Part shown: piece after piece, positions 35,302 through 44,881 of the stretch
How the letters are laid out: every line of letters starts with the position of its first letter
Numbering within the stretch: the stretch's first letter is position 1
Source: Chloroflexi bacterium AL-N1
Lineage (GTDB): Bacteria; Chloroflexota; Chloroflexia; Chloroflexales; Roseiflexaceae
DNA: 64,000 nucleotides
Assembly (NCBI GenBank): GCA_013122435.1
Contig: WYDT01000008.1
Coordinates: forward strand, 186,001-250,000
Direction of reading: 5' to 3'
Notes under the pieces: generated by a model
What the model saw: only the letters and a program-made list of their open reading frames with translations
Databases searched by the model: none
Told to the model about the DNA's origin: nothing
Position numbers and translations under genes: made by a program

Positions 35302-36291
35302 CTATGGAAAATGCACAACTGGAATGTCTGCCATACTACCGAGACCGGGCGTCGCACGCAAAATACTGGGGATCGCATTGACCACAATAGCAGCAGTGGC
35401 AATATCACCTGGTACACCACCCTCAATACTCATGCGGATGGGAGGATCACCATCAATATCAATGGTATCCTGTGGATCAGGTGCATCAAAATACATCCAG
35501 AGATCCAGAAAGAGCACCTCACGACCGCTGATAAACCCACGGGCTGTTTGATGGATACCCGTCACACTCCCTGCCTCGACCCGACCCATCTCCGTCATGA
35601 AAGGCGATTTGGCGATAACTGGTTCAATGGATGACTCAAACCGCTCTAATTGCCACCGAAGCGATGTTGCTACCATATGCAGCGACTCTGGTAAGCCAAC
35701 ATGACCGATACGCCCCTGTTGAACACGCTGTGCAAATTCCTTTCGTGTAATACCCACGCCAACTTTGCGCTGAAGTGGCACACGGCGCTGCGCGACATCA
35801 ACAATACGCGTGACCCGCACACTACGCACCACCACACATGGGGCCGTCAAGGCAAGCGGCAATGAGTCCATCACATACCCCGGATTGACGCCCGTTCCTA
35901 ATAGCGTGACCCCACGACGACGCGCTGCAGCATCCAACTCTGCTGCAAGTTGCGGTTGAGCGGTCCACGGATACGATAATTCTTCGCAGGTAGAAATAAC
36001 ATTCGTTCCTGTGGCTAAAAGCTCATTGAGTTGCGGTGCAACCTGAGACAATACCGAACCTGTCGCATGAAGCACCACATCAGGTCGTGTTTCCGCTACC
36101 ACCGCCGACACATCCGAGTGCACCTTGACACCAAATGGCATATCACCGAGCAATTCTCCTAAATCGCGGCCTACTTTGGTAGAATCTATGTCGATGGCCC
36201 CGACAACTGCGTACTCTGGACGAGATACTACTAGCCGAGCAATTCCTAGACCAATTGGTCCTAAACCATAGCAAACGACGCGTATCGTCAT
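35302..36291 (-). CDS. DapB-like NAD(P)-dependent dehydrogenase (2,4-diaminopentanoate dehydrogenase-like)
   Basis: 329 aa. N-terminal Rossmann motif CYGLGPIGLGIARL, then VVGAIDID and DVVLHATGS as in dihydrodipicolinate reductases, with a C-terminal part like that of 2,4-diaminopentanoate dehydrogenase (Ord) proteins (GVNPGYVMDSLPL, PLQRKVGVGI). True DapB is about 245-270 aa, so this is a larger relative acting on an unknown amino-acid-like substrate. ATG 36291 has AAAGGAG upstream. It stands alone between nuo and a divergent regulator. Confidence 0.72.
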   Translation of the reverse strand: MTIRVVCYGLGPIGLGIARLVVSRPEYAVVGAIDIDSTKVGRDLGELLGDMPFGVKVHSDVSAVVAETRPDVVLHATGSVLSQVAPQLNELLATGTNVISTCEELSYPWTAQPQLAAELDAAARRRGVTLLGTGVNPGYVMDSLPLALTAPCVVVRSVRVTRIVDVAQRRVPLQRKVGVGITRKEFAQRVQQGRIGHVGLPESLHMVATSLRWQLERFESSIEPVIAKSPFMTEMGRVEAGSVTGIHQTARGFISGREVLFLDLWMYFDAPDPQDTIDIDGDPPIRMSIEGGVPGDIATAAIVVNAIPSILRATPGLGSMADIPVVHFP

Positions 36292-36304
36292 GTTTTTTGC
36301 TCCT

Positions 36305-36333
36305 TTGTCGTTCCACAGGGGACATGCTATAAT
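36305..36333 (+). promoter_or_regulatory. Promoter of the receiver-HTH-membrane protein gene
   Basis: TTGTCG (36305-36310), 17-base spacer, TATAAT (36328-36333) with extended TG. It lies just upstream of the divergent dehydrogenase start and about 130 bp before the regulated gene. Confidence 0.6.
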
Positions 36334-36467
36334 AGCGCGCCGTTGAGAGCATGTCAAAAACAAGCACAGCCACTGTCAGGATGGACGAGCTACTTCTCAT
36401 AAACAATACATAGTAATAACATCCTTCTTGATCACATTGTCTGGTTGTTTGCTATAAGGAGCATTTT

Positions 36468-37700
36468 GTGCAGACTATTTTAGTAATCGATGATGATGTT
36501 ACCCTTTTAAGCCATCTATGCGAACAGCTTGAAGAAGCGGGATATCATACGGTACGAACGAGCGACATGCAGAGCGCTCCCTCATTCGCAGCGGAAGAAC
36601 AACCGAACCTTATTTTGCTGGATGTTGGCATGGAGCAACGTGAAGGCTGGAAACTGCTTGATGAGCTGATTCTCCATTATCCGGTGATCGTGATGAGTGA
36701 TCAGGGGTTGGAAGAGGATGTGGTGCGGGGATTAGATGCAGGCGCGGCTGACTACCTGGTCAAACCGTTTCGCAGTGGCGAACTGTTGGCACGTATACGC
36801 GCACGTTTACGCACCATATCAACCACACAACCTCATGTAGCTACTGAGGATGTTCAAGCAGAAGAATCCCCCTCAGACACTAAGGGCATTCAAGTGGAGG
36901 AATCGACATCAGACACTGACGAGTTCGACGATGCCCCTACACAAGAAGAGATTGACACCCAAACCACACAGATAGAGATCGACGAAGATCCGGTGATTGA
37001 TGAGCCACCTCGTCGTAAGAAGCAGTCAGAGGAAGAGAGCATCTTTATAACCTTTAGTGATGAGCACGAATTGCTTAACGGTATCGCAGACCAACCAACA
37101 GATGCATCAGATACAAATGACCTTGAACAGTTGCCCATTGGAGAGCGGCTGCGGGCTGCCCGTCAACGCAAGGGCATTACTCTGGTCCAGATCGAATTGA
37201 GTCAGAGCAAATTACGTATGCACTATGTCCAGGCCATGGAAGAGGAAAAATTCACCCTCTTGCCACAGGGAGCACTAGCAGAAGAATTGTTACGGATGTA
37301 TACAGATTATCTTGGGCTAGATGTCAGCAAGGCTGTCAACGAATATAGACAACACTATTACAATGCGCCAGTTAGCACACCCAGTGCACTTGGTGGCCCC
37401 ATGCAGACACGCCAGCTCCCACGCTGGGCAACCTGGGTTGGGGCAGTGGTGCTGGCACTGGTGATTGGGTTGGGGGGCATCTGGATCTTCGACCGGGATT
37501 TTGTGCCGACCACGGTAGATCGGGTGCGGGCTGTGGTGGTGCCACCAACCGAGACGCCCACGCCGACCGCTACCCCACTGCCGACTGCCACACCAACTGT
37601 TACGCCAACGCCGACACCGACCGCCACAGCAACGCCGGTACCAACACGTACACCACGGCCAGTGACGACGCCCACGCCGACAGGGACACCAACACCTTAA
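36468..37700 (+). CDS. Receiver domain fused to a RodZ-like HTH, membrane helix and Thr-Pro-rich tail
   Basis: 410 aa. Residues 1-118 are a CheY-like receiver with acidic DDD at 8-10, phospho-acceptor Asp52 (LILLDVGM), Ser77 and Lys99 (YLVKPF). An acidic linker (about 120-220) follows. Residues 222-297 are a RodZ-type helix-turn-helix (IGERLRAARQRKGITLVQIEL...YVQAMEEEKF..LP). A transmembrane helix is at 322-341, then a TPTPTAT-rich outer tail. RodZ links MreB to the wall; here a phosphorylation input is attached to that architecture. The DNA end of the tail region is repetitive. GTG 36468 has AAGGAG upstream. No histidine kinase is adjacent. Target unknown. Confidence 0.78.
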   Translation: MQTILVIDDDVTLLSHLCEQLEEAGYHTVRTSDMQSAPSFAAEEQPNLILLDVGMEQREGWKLLDELILHYPVIVMSDQGLEEDVVRGLDAGAADYLVKPFRSGELLARIRARLRTISTTQPHVATEDVQAEESPSDTKGIQVEESTSDTDEFDDAPTQEEIDTQTTQIEIDEDPVIDEPPRRKKQSEEESIFITFSDEHELLNGIADQPTDASDTNDLEQLPIGERLRAARQRKGITLVQIELSQSKLRMHYVQAMEEEKFTLLPQGALAEELLRMYTDYLGLDVSKAVNEYRQHYYNAPVSTPSALGGPMQTRQLPRWATWVGAVVLALVIGLGGIWIFDRDFVPTTVDRVRAVVVPPTETPTPTATPLPTATPTVTPTPTPTATATPVPTRTPRPVTTPTPTGTPTP

Positions 37701-37873
37701 GTGTAGATTGATGCAAGGTGCAAGCAGCACATGACATTTCAATGACAACGGATAGCCTACTGGCATACAAATAATTTATATATCACATTCATATCCCAAT
37801 AGAAAGCGCTATGGCAGGTCAGGAATGGCGACACATTGTGTAGATAATCGAGTATACAGAGCGCAGCACACCG

Positions 37874-37882
37874 TGCTATAAT
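37874..37882 (+). promoter_or_regulatory. Extended -10 promoter placed for a leaderless mnmE transcript
   Basis: TGcTATAAT ends 6 bases before the mnmE ATG, and no Shine-Dalgarno sequence is present. Transcription starting about 7 bases after the -10 would begin at the ATG itself. Confidence 0.55.
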
Positions 37883-37888
37883 GCGCTT

Positions 37889-39268
37889 ATGCTCTATAAC
37901 GATACAATAGCAGCTATCGCAACACCTGCGGGAATAGGTGGCATAGGAGTGGTGCGGTTGAGTGGAGCGGAAGCACGCCCAATTCTTGAGCAGATCTTTG
38001 TGCCAACACACGCAGGTCGCTGGCAGCCATTTCGGATGCGCCTGGGAAAAGTGATAACATCAACTGGCGCAACAATTGATGAGGCGCTTGCCGTTTATAT
38101 GCGTGCACCACGTAGTTTTACGGCGGAAGATGTGGTTGAAATCTCCTGTCACGGTGGGCCATTGGTGGTAAGCCATGTGTTGCAGTTAACGCTTGAACAC
38201 GGAGCCCGTCTGGCGGAACCAGGTGAGTTTACCATGCGCGCCTTTCTCAACGGACGAGTCGATCTCACACAGGCTGAGGCAACTCTGGATATCATCAACG
38301 CACGCACCGAGACCAGCCTGGCCCTGGCACAAACGCAACTTGGGGGATGGCTGGCCAGTGAATTGCGGGTACTCCGTGAAACATTGCTTGGACCTCTGGC
38401 CTATTTCACCGCTCTGGTCGACTTTCCCGAAGATGAGGTCGAGCCACAGGAAGTGGTGGCACCATTGCAAGAGGGGCTCCATAAGCTCGAACAACTGCTG
38501 GCAACATCCAGTCAGGGCATGCTCTATCGGCACGGGGCGCGGGCGGCGCTTGTTGGCATTCCTAATGTGGGCAAATCAAGTTTGCTCAATGCGCTCTTAC
38601 GGGCAGATCGCGCGATTGTAACACCCATCCCTGGGACCACTCGCGATACGTTGGAGGAAACCGCCAATCTGAATGGCATCCCGGTCGTGCTGGTCGATAC
38701 AGCCGGTATTACCGAGACGGATGATCTGGTTGAGCAGATCGGTATCACCCGGAGCCGTACTGCTCTTGCACACGCCGATGTGGCCTTGCTGGTATTTGAT
38801 GTAACTCGCGATCTGACCGAGGCAGAGATCGAGATTGCTGGGCTCACGCAGGACAAACCCACTATTCTGATCTTCAATAAAGCCGATCTGCACTCGAATG
38901 GGAGCGTTTATACCGCACACTACGAGCATATGATAGCTGGGCTTACGACAGTTGTAGCAACGGTCACACTTTCTGCGCTTACTGGCACTGGCATCGACGA
39001 TCTGGTTGCGGCGATCACAGCCACTTTGCTCCAGGGTGTGACACCCGACGATACCAATCTGATCACGAATGCACGCCACCGTGATACCCTTGAGCGTGCC
39101 GCTACACATATGCGTGATGCTCTAGACGGGTATTCACGAGAAGTGCCACCCGACCTATTGGCCATTGATATCACATCTGCGCTCACAGCCATTGGAGAAG
39201 TCACTGGCGAGAGCGTGAATGAGGACTTATTAGCAACCATTTTCAGCCGTTTTTGTATTGGGAAGTAA
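37889..39268 (+). CDS. mnmE: tRNA modification GTPase MnmE
   Basis: 459 aa. With MnmG it makes the 5-carboxymethylaminomethyl group on wobble uridine of some tRNAs. N-terminal folate-binding domain (MLYNDTIAAIATPAGIGGIGVVRLSG-type start), helical domain, and an embedded G domain at about 220-380: G1 GIPNVGKSS, G2 PIPGTTRDT, G3 DTAG, G4 NKAD. The C-terminal FCIGK motif with the catalytic Cys is intact. The ATG at 37889 matches the family start. It probably leads an operon with the STAS gene 17 bp later. Confidence 0.96.
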   Translation: MLYNDTIAAIATPAGIGGIGVVRLSGAEARPILEQIFVPTHAGRWQPFRMRLGKVITSTGATIDEALAVYMRAPRSFTAEDVVEISCHGGPLVVSHVLQLTLEHGARLAEPGEFTMRAFLNGRVDLTQAEATLDIINARTETSLALAQTQLGGWLASELRVLRETLLGPLAYFTALVDFPEDEVEPQEVVAPLQEGLHKLEQLLATSSQGMLYRHGARAALVGIPNVGKSSLLNALLRADRAIVTPIPGTTRDTLEETANLNGIPVVLVDTAGITETDDLVEQIGITRSRTALAHADVALLVFDVTRDLTEAEIEIAGLTQDKPTILIFNKADLHSNGSVYTAHYEHMIAGLTTVVATVTLSALTGTGIDDLVAAITATLLQGVTPDDTNLITNARHRDTLERAATHMRDALDGYSREVPPDLLAIDITSALTAIGEVTGESVNEDLLATIFSRFCIGK

Positions 39269-39285
39269 TGTAGTAAAGAGGAAGT

Positions 39286-40407
39286 ATGGGCGAGCAAGCC
39301 ATAAACGCGCAATATACCCTTTCAACCAAAGATGTCCACGCTCGCGACCAGCGTATCAAAACATTTATTATGGTCTTAGCTCTGATGGATGTCCCATTTG
39401 CTCTGGTAGGTATTTTCTATGCTTTGACGTCGCATCCGAATGCAGTATTGACACTTATGCTGTCATTTGGCATATATCTTTACTTAGGTATCTACTATTT
39501 TCTGTTACGTCGAGGCTATGGGGTTCTGGCAACCTATATTGGTGTTCTTGTGTTCACTACTGCAATTACCGTGGGAGTTCATTACGGGGGAGGGTTTCCG
39601 GTAGTGAACAATGCAATCTATTTGTTAGTGATTGTCAGTATCGGGTTGATACTCAATGAGCCACGTGCTTTAGATTTTGCCATGGTATGTAATGTGCTGG
39701 GATATGGTGGTTTGGTCTTCTACCAGCTAGCAACACCCACGGAGACTATCGTACTCCTTCAAACAAGGGGGACAATCTGGCTTATTACCATGGCGATAGT
39801 TATGCTCGTGACCATTCTTGGCACATGGATCCTGATGCGACAAAGTGTCGTGACATTGCGTCGATCAAATAGCGCACAACAAGCATCACAGCATGAAGCA
39901 GAAACACGTGCAGATGAAAATGCCACACTCCTCCAGCAGATCCAGACAAGTAATGCAGAATTACTGACAACTCAAGCACAACTAAGGGAAACGGTTGATG
40001 CATTAGCCTTGCCACTGATCCCGCTTGAGGATGGGGTTGTCTTATTACCGTTGGTGGGGTATCTCGATCAGGCACGTGCAGATCGTATGGTGGAACGGTT
40101 GCTCCACGGTATTCACGAAAACCGTGCACGTACAGTTATTGTGGATATCACCGGATTACGTGAAGTAGATGATCATATTGCAGAAACACTCCTTCAAGTC
40201 GCATATTCATCACGGCTGCTTGGCGCCCAGGTCGTGTTATCGGGGGTGGGGGCTGACGCCGCCCGTGCGCTGGTGGCACGCGATGCCGATTTGGAGGGGC
40301 TCCGAACCACTGGGCGTCTACGTGACGCGTTGCAGATGGCGATTCAACAAACACGGGTTGTCTCAGAGCGGTACCCAAAGACCAATGGATTTTCTTTTGA
40401 ATCATAG
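39286..40407 (+). CDS. Integral membrane protein with C-terminal STAS domain (RsbR-like)
   Basis: 373 aa. About six transmembrane helices at residues 25-185 (MVLALMDVPFALVGIFYAL and following), a coiled coil at about 190-235 rich in Gln/Ala/Glu, then a STAS domain (240-355) with LALPLIPLEDGVVLLPLVG and VIVDITGLREVDDHIAETLL, as in RsbR-type proteins. In those, Thr or Ser near the Asp is phosphorylated; here the position after VDITG carries no clear Ser. It may relay a membrane signal to an anti-sigma/PP2C network; a PP2C gene occurs far away at the right edge, so no direct link is shown. Confidence 0.75.
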   Translation: MGEQAINAQYTLSTKDVHARDQRIKTFIMVLALMDVPFALVGIFYALTSHPNAVLTLMLSFGIYLYLGIYYFLLRRGYGVLATYIGVLVFTTAITVGVHYGGGFPVVNNAIYLLVIVSIGLILNEPRALDFAMVCNVLGYGGLVFYQLATPTETIVLLQTRGTIWLITMAIVMLVTILGTWILMRQSVVTLRRSNSAQQASQHEAETRADENATLLQQIQTSNAELLTTQAQLRETVDALALPLIPLEDGVVLLPLVGYLDQARADRMVERLLHGIHENRARTVIVDITGLREVDDHIAETLLQVAYSSRLLGAQVVLSGVGADAARALVARDADLEGLRTTGRLRDALQMAIQQTRVVSERYPKTNGFSFES

Positions 40408-40425
40408 TGAGACTCTAAACAGCTT

Positions 40426-41682
40426 ATGCGACCAATTGCTATTTTAGGACTTGCCAGTCTCAGTTTTCTTGCAGCACAGGGAACCGGGATCCCGCTTTTC
40501 TTTCACCTCTTCTACCTGTTGCTGGCACTCCTGGTGCTGTCCTATGCGTGGGCATGGCTGAACATACGCGGTGTGCGGGTACAACGTGAAACCTTTACCC
40601 ACCGTACACAGGTAGGTGAGCAGGCGCATGCACGTCTGACGATCCACAATGTATGGCCCATGCCCAAGTTATGGGTTGAGTTACAGGACCACTCCGATTT
40701 ACCTTTGCATGGCGCCGGATTTGTGACCTATCTCCCCGGACGTGAACGACGGCGTTGGGTCACACGTACACCATGTACGATGCGCGGCAAATTCACACTT
40801 GGGCCAACTACCGTTGTCAGTGGTGATCCGTTTGGTATTTTTCGACTCTCACGGTCGGTGGGCGGTACCAGTGAAATCCTGGTCTACCCACAAACAACCG
40901 CCTTGCCTGGATTTGGCCTTCCCAGCGCCGAACTACCGGGAGGGCAAGATGTCAAAAGCCGTGCATACCACGTCACCCCCAATGTCGCCACGGTGCGTGA
41001 TTACCAGCCCGGAGATAGTTTTAACCGTATTCACTGGCGCACTTCAGCACGTAGCGGAAAGTTGATGGTGAAGGAATTTGAACTCGACCCAACCGCTGAG
41101 ATCTATCTAGTGCTTGATATGCAGGAACGTGTTCAACACTATGCTCTGCCAAGCCGTGTATCATATAGTGAGGCTGGACGACGCGAATTACGCGTTGCCG
41201 AGTCGACCGAAGAATATGGCATACAGGCTGCCGCATCGATCACCCGACATTTATTGGAGCAGAACCGCACGGTGGGGTTTATCGGGTGGGGGCAACATCG
41301 TGAAGTCATTCCTGCAGAACGCGAGTCACGACAGCTTTTCAAGATTTTGGAGGCGCTCGCGGTGTTACGTGCTCATGGTGCACAACCATTAGCTGAGGTG
41401 CTGGTAGCAGAGAGCACGCGGTTTGGCCGCAACTGCACACTGGTCATTATCACATCATCGCTCGATGACCACTGGATTGTCAGCTTGCAACATTTGCTCT
41501 ATCGCGGAGCACGAGCTGTGGTGGTGCAGATCGATCCACAATCCTTTGGTGGGTGGCAAGACCCGTTGGCTGTGCAGGGACGACTGGCGGAGTTGCGTAT
41601 CCCTACCTATGTCTATGGGCAGGGGCAGTCATTGACAGAAGCGCTACAACAGCCAGTTTCCGCTGAACAAGCCGTGTCGTAA
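40426..41682 (+). CDS. DUF58 family protein with N-terminal membrane hairpin
   Basis: 418 aa. Two hydrophobic segments lie within the first 50 residues. The DUF58 signature is clear: RDYQPGDSFNRIHWRTSARSGKLMVKEFE-type block at about 190-220, followed by a degenerate vWA-like region (EIYLVLDMQE). Such proteins usually work with a MoxR ATPase and transglutaminase-like partners; neither is in the window. It starts 18 bp after the STAS gene, so it probably shares its operon. Confidence 0.85.
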   Translation: MRPIAILGLASLSFLAAQGTGIPLFFHLFYLLLALLVLSYAWAWLNIRGVRVQRETFTHRTQVGEQAHARLTIHNVWPMPKLWVELQDHSDLPLHGAGFVTYLPGRERRRWVTRTPCTMRGKFTLGPTTVVSGDPFGIFRLSRSVGGTSEILVYPQTTALPGFGLPSAELPGGQDVKSRAYHVTPNVATVRDYQPGDSFNRIHWRTSARSGKLMVKEFELDPTAEIYLVLDMQERVQHYALPSRVSYSEAGRRELRVAESTEEYGIQAAASITRHLLEQNRTVGFIGWGQHREVIPAERESRQLFKILEALAVLRAHGAQPLAEVLVAESTRFGRNCTLVIITSSLDDHWIVSLQHLLYRGARAVVVQIDPQSFGGWQDPLAVQGRLAELRIPTYVYGQGQSLTEALQQPVSAEQAVS

Positions 41683-41696
41683 ACACCGGCAAACTT

Positions 41697-41954
41697 TCAC
41701 TGACGCAGGTGACAAACAAAGGCTTCAAGCATTACCTTATCAATAAAATGGAGTGTTTCCTGTAAACTTGTGTCAGCAATCTCCAAAATCGCACTTCGTT
41801 GTGCGTCATCTAATTCATGGTTTTTTAGCATTTGAACAGCAGCCTTCGCTCCTCTAATTCACGTGAGTAGTTCGCGAAGCAGCAATTCACTGGCATCCGC
41901 TAGTGAATCATTTGTAATGGACTGTTTCATCTGCTCCAACGAATCGTCTTCCAT
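41697..41954 (-). pseudogene. Small acidic protein gene interrupted by TGA
   Basis: Reading from ATG 41954 gives 31 codons (MEDDSLEQMKQSIT...LLLRELLT), then TGA at 41859-41861, then 52 further open codons (IRGAKAAVQMLKNHELDD...) to a TGA at 41697. The continuity suggests a single 84-codon gene whose Trp or Arg codon became a stop. I do not recognise the family. No hairpin follows the TGA, so selenocysteine is unlikely. First lesion at the left end of the accessory region. Confidence 0.45.
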
Positions 41955-42057
41955 ATTAAATCCTTCCAAATATGTTACCAACATCGGCTCAAGATTCGTT
42001 AAGAATTTCAGGCAGCTTTGTATAAAGCTCACTCTAACGTCACAATACGTCTCTCAC

Positions 42058-42327
42058 TCAGCGTGAGAATCGCTTTGCCGCACGCGCTCGCGCTTTGGCA
42101 GACTCTTCCTCACGATCCTTTGGTAGTGCATTCGTCTCAAGTGAGCGCAGGAGTTGACCTGTCACCATTGTAATTTCCTCAACTGCCAACTGGAACGCGG
42201 CCTCATTCGCCTGTGACGGTTTAGTAAAGCCACTCACCTTTCGCACAAATTGTAACGACGCGGCATACATCTCGTCTTCAGTTGCTGGTGGCTCGAAGTT
42301 GAACAAGGGCTTGATGTTTCTACACAT
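42058..42327 (-). CDS. DUF2277 family protein
   Basis: 89 aa. MCRNIKPLFNFEPPATEDEM at the start and FVRKVSGFTKPSQANEAAF are the conserved core of DUF2277, a small family of unknown function. The C-terminus is basic. Its start overlaps the last base of the frameshifted DinB-like gene, so they formed one transcript. No strong ribosome site. Confidence 0.85.
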   Translation of the reverse strand: MCRNIKPLFNFEPPATEDEMYAASLQFVRKVSGFTKPSQANEAAFQLAVEEITMVTGQLLRSLETNALPKDREEESAKARARAAKRFSR

Positions 42328-43015
42328 TACATTACTCGATTTTCAATTTCCCATACGTGATCGAGAACATGCCAGGCTAAACGACGAACAAAGTAGCGCG
42401 GTTTCCAGATCATACCGCCCCGTGGGCCACGCTCTGGTCTCTCACCATGCATTGCCGCTGCGAGAGCATTCAAAACAGCCTGGCGGGTAAGATCGCGTTC
42501 TTCATCCAGTTCTATCTCGGGGCTCTTCTTCAATCTCCGTCCAAGTGCAGAGAGATAGCCCGCATCGGAATCCAACAAATGGCGCACAATCCCGGTCACG
42601 TCTCGTCCTCCACCCCGTGGCTCTTGCCGCAATTCTTTGTCGGAGTTTTGTTGTACTGCCATATCCAAAGCTTGCCAGTACGCCTTTGTGAGCGTCTGGA
42701 AACGTTGAAACACCTCCTGATCGATCGGCCTCATATCACACGAAGGAGTATATCAGGCGCACCAAAATCAGTTGTTGCGTTGCCTGCATGTCGCGCAATG
42801 ACAACGAACGTAGAGACGGCAGAGGGAGGTCGAAACTCGATCTGAGCCGCATGCAACACCTGAGCATAACGTGGTCCATAGGCAAAAAGGTCTTGCAGGG
42901 CTGCTACCTCGTCACGCCCGCTGCGACACCAGCCCGGCCATTTGATCGCGCTGGCAAATGTACGTTTTTGACCAATCTCGAAATACACGTCGACGGAATT
43001 TGGTGATGAAGTCAT
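42327..43015 (-). pseudogene. DinB-like protein gene split by a one-base frameshift
   Basis: Two frames together give one protein of about 229 aa. The 5' part (from 43015) reads SVDVYFEIGQKRTFASAIKW...TTDFGAPDI, and the 3' part (to 42327) reads MRPIDQEVFQRFQTLTKAYW...LAWHVLDHVWEIENRV, which is DinB-like with a putative metal-site His near the end. Reading across 42749-42754 with one added base gives GAPDI-TPSCDM-RPIDQ, so a single base was probably lost there. DinB proteins are four-helix metal enzymes, often thiol transferases. It may be a true pseudogene or a sequencing indel. Confidence 0.7.
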
Positions 43016-43054
43016 TGGACTTCCCTATAGCAGAACATCCAAGAGCCACGTGAA

Positions 43055-43351
43055 CTACCCACCCGCCATCGCTCCGATGATCAGGAAAGGCTCTGCGCCT
43101 GTTGCCACCGCATCCGGCAACGGATCATCCGGCGACTCATGCGACCAATCCTCACCACAGACGAAAAACCGGATAAATGGTCGCCGTTCCAGGGTGACAT
43201 GCTCCCGAATCGTCCCATGTAACATTGGATACGCCGTTTCTAAAGCATCCAGAATTGACCGCTGAGTGATTGGCCCTGCAACTGCCAGCTCGACCTTATC
43301 TGGAACCTGGGCCAGGGTACGAAGATGCGCTGGCAGCATCACACGGATCAT
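43055..43351 (-). CDS. MoaD/ThiS-like ubiquitin-fold sulfur carrier
   Basis: 98 aa, ending in the GG tail (IIGAMAGG) that ThiS/MoaD proteins need for thiocarboxylation. Beta-grasp pattern: [14 protein letters not shown]..., with [11 protein letters not shown] and a final [10 protein letters not shown]. No thiamine or molybdopterin genes are near. Its ATG overlaps the stop of the beta-propeller gene by 4 bp (ATGA), so the pair is translationally coupled. Confidence 0.8.
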   Translation of the reverse strand: MIRVMLPAHLRTLAQVPDKVELAVAGPITQRSILDALETAYPMLHGTIREHVTLERRPFIRFFVCGEDWSHESPDDPLPDAVATGAEPFLIIGAMAGG

Positions 43352-44460
43352 GGCAGCACCTGAACTTCGACCGACAGCACCGACGGAAGATCTCGAACAA
43401 TAGGCATCCAGTGATCACCGGCATCGGGAGAAACATACACTTGCCCACCGGTAGTGCCAAAATACACACCACACGAGTCGAGCGAGTCTACGGCCATCGC
43501 ACTACGGAGGACATTGACATAGCAGTGACTTTGCGGCAGTCCGTTGGTAAGCGCCTCCCACTCATTCCCACCTGTCCGGCTGCGATAGACACGTAGCTTT
43601 CCCTCGGGCGGATAATGCTCGGAGTCACTCTTGATTGGCACGACATAGATCGTCTCGGGCTCATGGGCATGGACGGCAATGGGAAAACCAAAATCGCTGG
43701 GCAAATTCCCGCTGACTTCAGACCAGGACTCACCAGCATCATCACTCCGCATAATATCCCAGTGCTTTTGCATAAAGAGGACATCTGAACGCGATGGATG
43801 CCTGGCGATGCTGTGCACACAGTGACCCACTTCAGCCTGCGGATCAGGGATTTCTCCCGAATCCAAACCACGATTGATCGGTTGCCAGGTTTGCCCACCA
43901 TCGTCAGTGCGGAATGCGCCCGCCGCCGAGATAGCCACAAACATCCGATTTGGGTTGTCTGAATCGAGCAGAATTGTGTGTAAACACATGCCACCGGCAC
44001 CGGGTTGCCAAAGTTGCCCTTTGGCCTCACGTAGCCCCGGCAATTCCTGCCAGGTCTGCCCACCATCGCTTGAACGGAACAAAGAGGCGTCTTCCACCCC
44101 AGCATAGACCGTATCGGGATCGGTTGATGACGGTTCGAGATACCAGACTCGTTGGAATTCCCAGGGGTGTTGGGTGCCATCGTACCACTGATGCGTGCCG
44201 GGGATGCCCTCGTAGACAAACTCGTTGCCCATCGGCGCCCAGCTCTGACCACCATCGTCAGAGCGCTGAATCAGTTGTCCGAACCAACCTGTGGATTGCG
44301 ATACATACAGACGCTGCGGGTCGGCAGGCGAGCCCTTAAGATGATAAATCTCCCAGCCGCCAAAGTGCGGGCCGCTCACATCCCACTGTGCTCGTTGTTC
44401 GTCCGAAGTCAGAATGAATGCGCCTTTACGTGTGCCAACCAGAACGCGTACACTGCTCAT
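43348..44460 (-). CDS. BNR/Asp-box beta-propeller protein (sialidase-like repeats)
   Basis: 370 aa, soluble, no signal peptide. Repeated Asp-box motifs are visible: [44 protein letters not shown] and SPDAGDHW, spaced as propeller blades. N-terminal [13 protein letters not shown] is conserved among cytoplasmic members. Asp-boxes are structural, so sialidase activity should not be assumed. ATG 44460 has AAAGGAGG upstream. Coupled to the MoaD-like gene. Confidence 0.82.
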   Translation of the reverse strand: MSSVRVLVGTRKGAFILTSDEQRAQWDVSGPHFGGWEIYHLKGSPADPQRLYVSQSTGWFGQLIQRSDDGGQSWAPMGNEFVYEGIPGTHQWYDGTQHPWEFQRVWYLEPSSTDPDTVYAGVEDASLFRSSDGGQTWQELPGLREAKGQLWQPGAGGMCLHTILLDSDNPNRMFVAISAAGAFRTDDGGQTWQPINRGLDSGEIPDPQAEVGHCVHSIARHPSRSDVLFMQKHWDIMRSDDAGESWSEVSGNLPSDFGFPIAVHAHEPETIYVVPIKSDSEHYPPEGKLRVYRSRTGGNEWEALTNGLPQSHCYVNVLRSAMAVDSLDSCGVYFGTTGGQVYVSPDAGDHWMPIVRDLPSVLSVEVQVLP

Positions 44461-44502
44461 GGAGTCCTCCTTTGACGACATGGTGATGTTCTAAAAACGC
44501 TG

Positions 44503-44868
44503 TTACAAGCTCCCTTCCAGACTCAACTGCCAGGAAACACCAAAACGATCGGATAACCAGGTAAATTTCGTGCTGAACGGATACTGGCCTAACGGCATAA
44601 AAATCTGCCCATCCTCTGAGAGGGTCGCAAACATAAACACATGCTGAACGCTGCTGTTGACACACATAAAGTTCTACCCATTCAGCTTAAAGAGCACATG
44701 CTTTACCGTTCCCTCAGCACCATCTTCGCCCGGTTCATAATGCGTAATACTGAGGATTTCTGACCATTGAAACAGCAAGGTATACAAATTCATCACCGCT
44801 TCGGCGTTGCCTTCGAACATTAAGAAAGTGATAATTTGCTGTATGCTGTACCTCGATTGATTGAGCAC
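44503..44868 (-). pseudogene. PhnB/glyoxalase-like (VOC) gene, degenerate
   Basis: Same-frame remains of a PhnB-type VOC protein: ITFLMFEGNAEAVMNLYTLLF and VKHVLFKLNG, then a TAG (44674-44676), then NFMCVNSSVQHVFMF and LSEDGQIFMPLGQYPFSTKF...FGVSWQLSL. About 20-25 residues expected between VQHVFMF and LSEDG are missing. A stop plus an internal deletion make this a pseudogene, not merely a read error. Confidence 0.8.
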
Positions 44869-44881
44869 CGTAACACACTGA

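Noticed and set aside
41859..41861. A second selenocysteine TGA
   Set aside because: No hairpin follows it, no redox motif surrounds it, and it lies in the region rich in broken genes.
43348..44460. Secreted sialidase
   Set aside because: No signal peptide; Asp-boxes are structural and occur in many non-sialidases.
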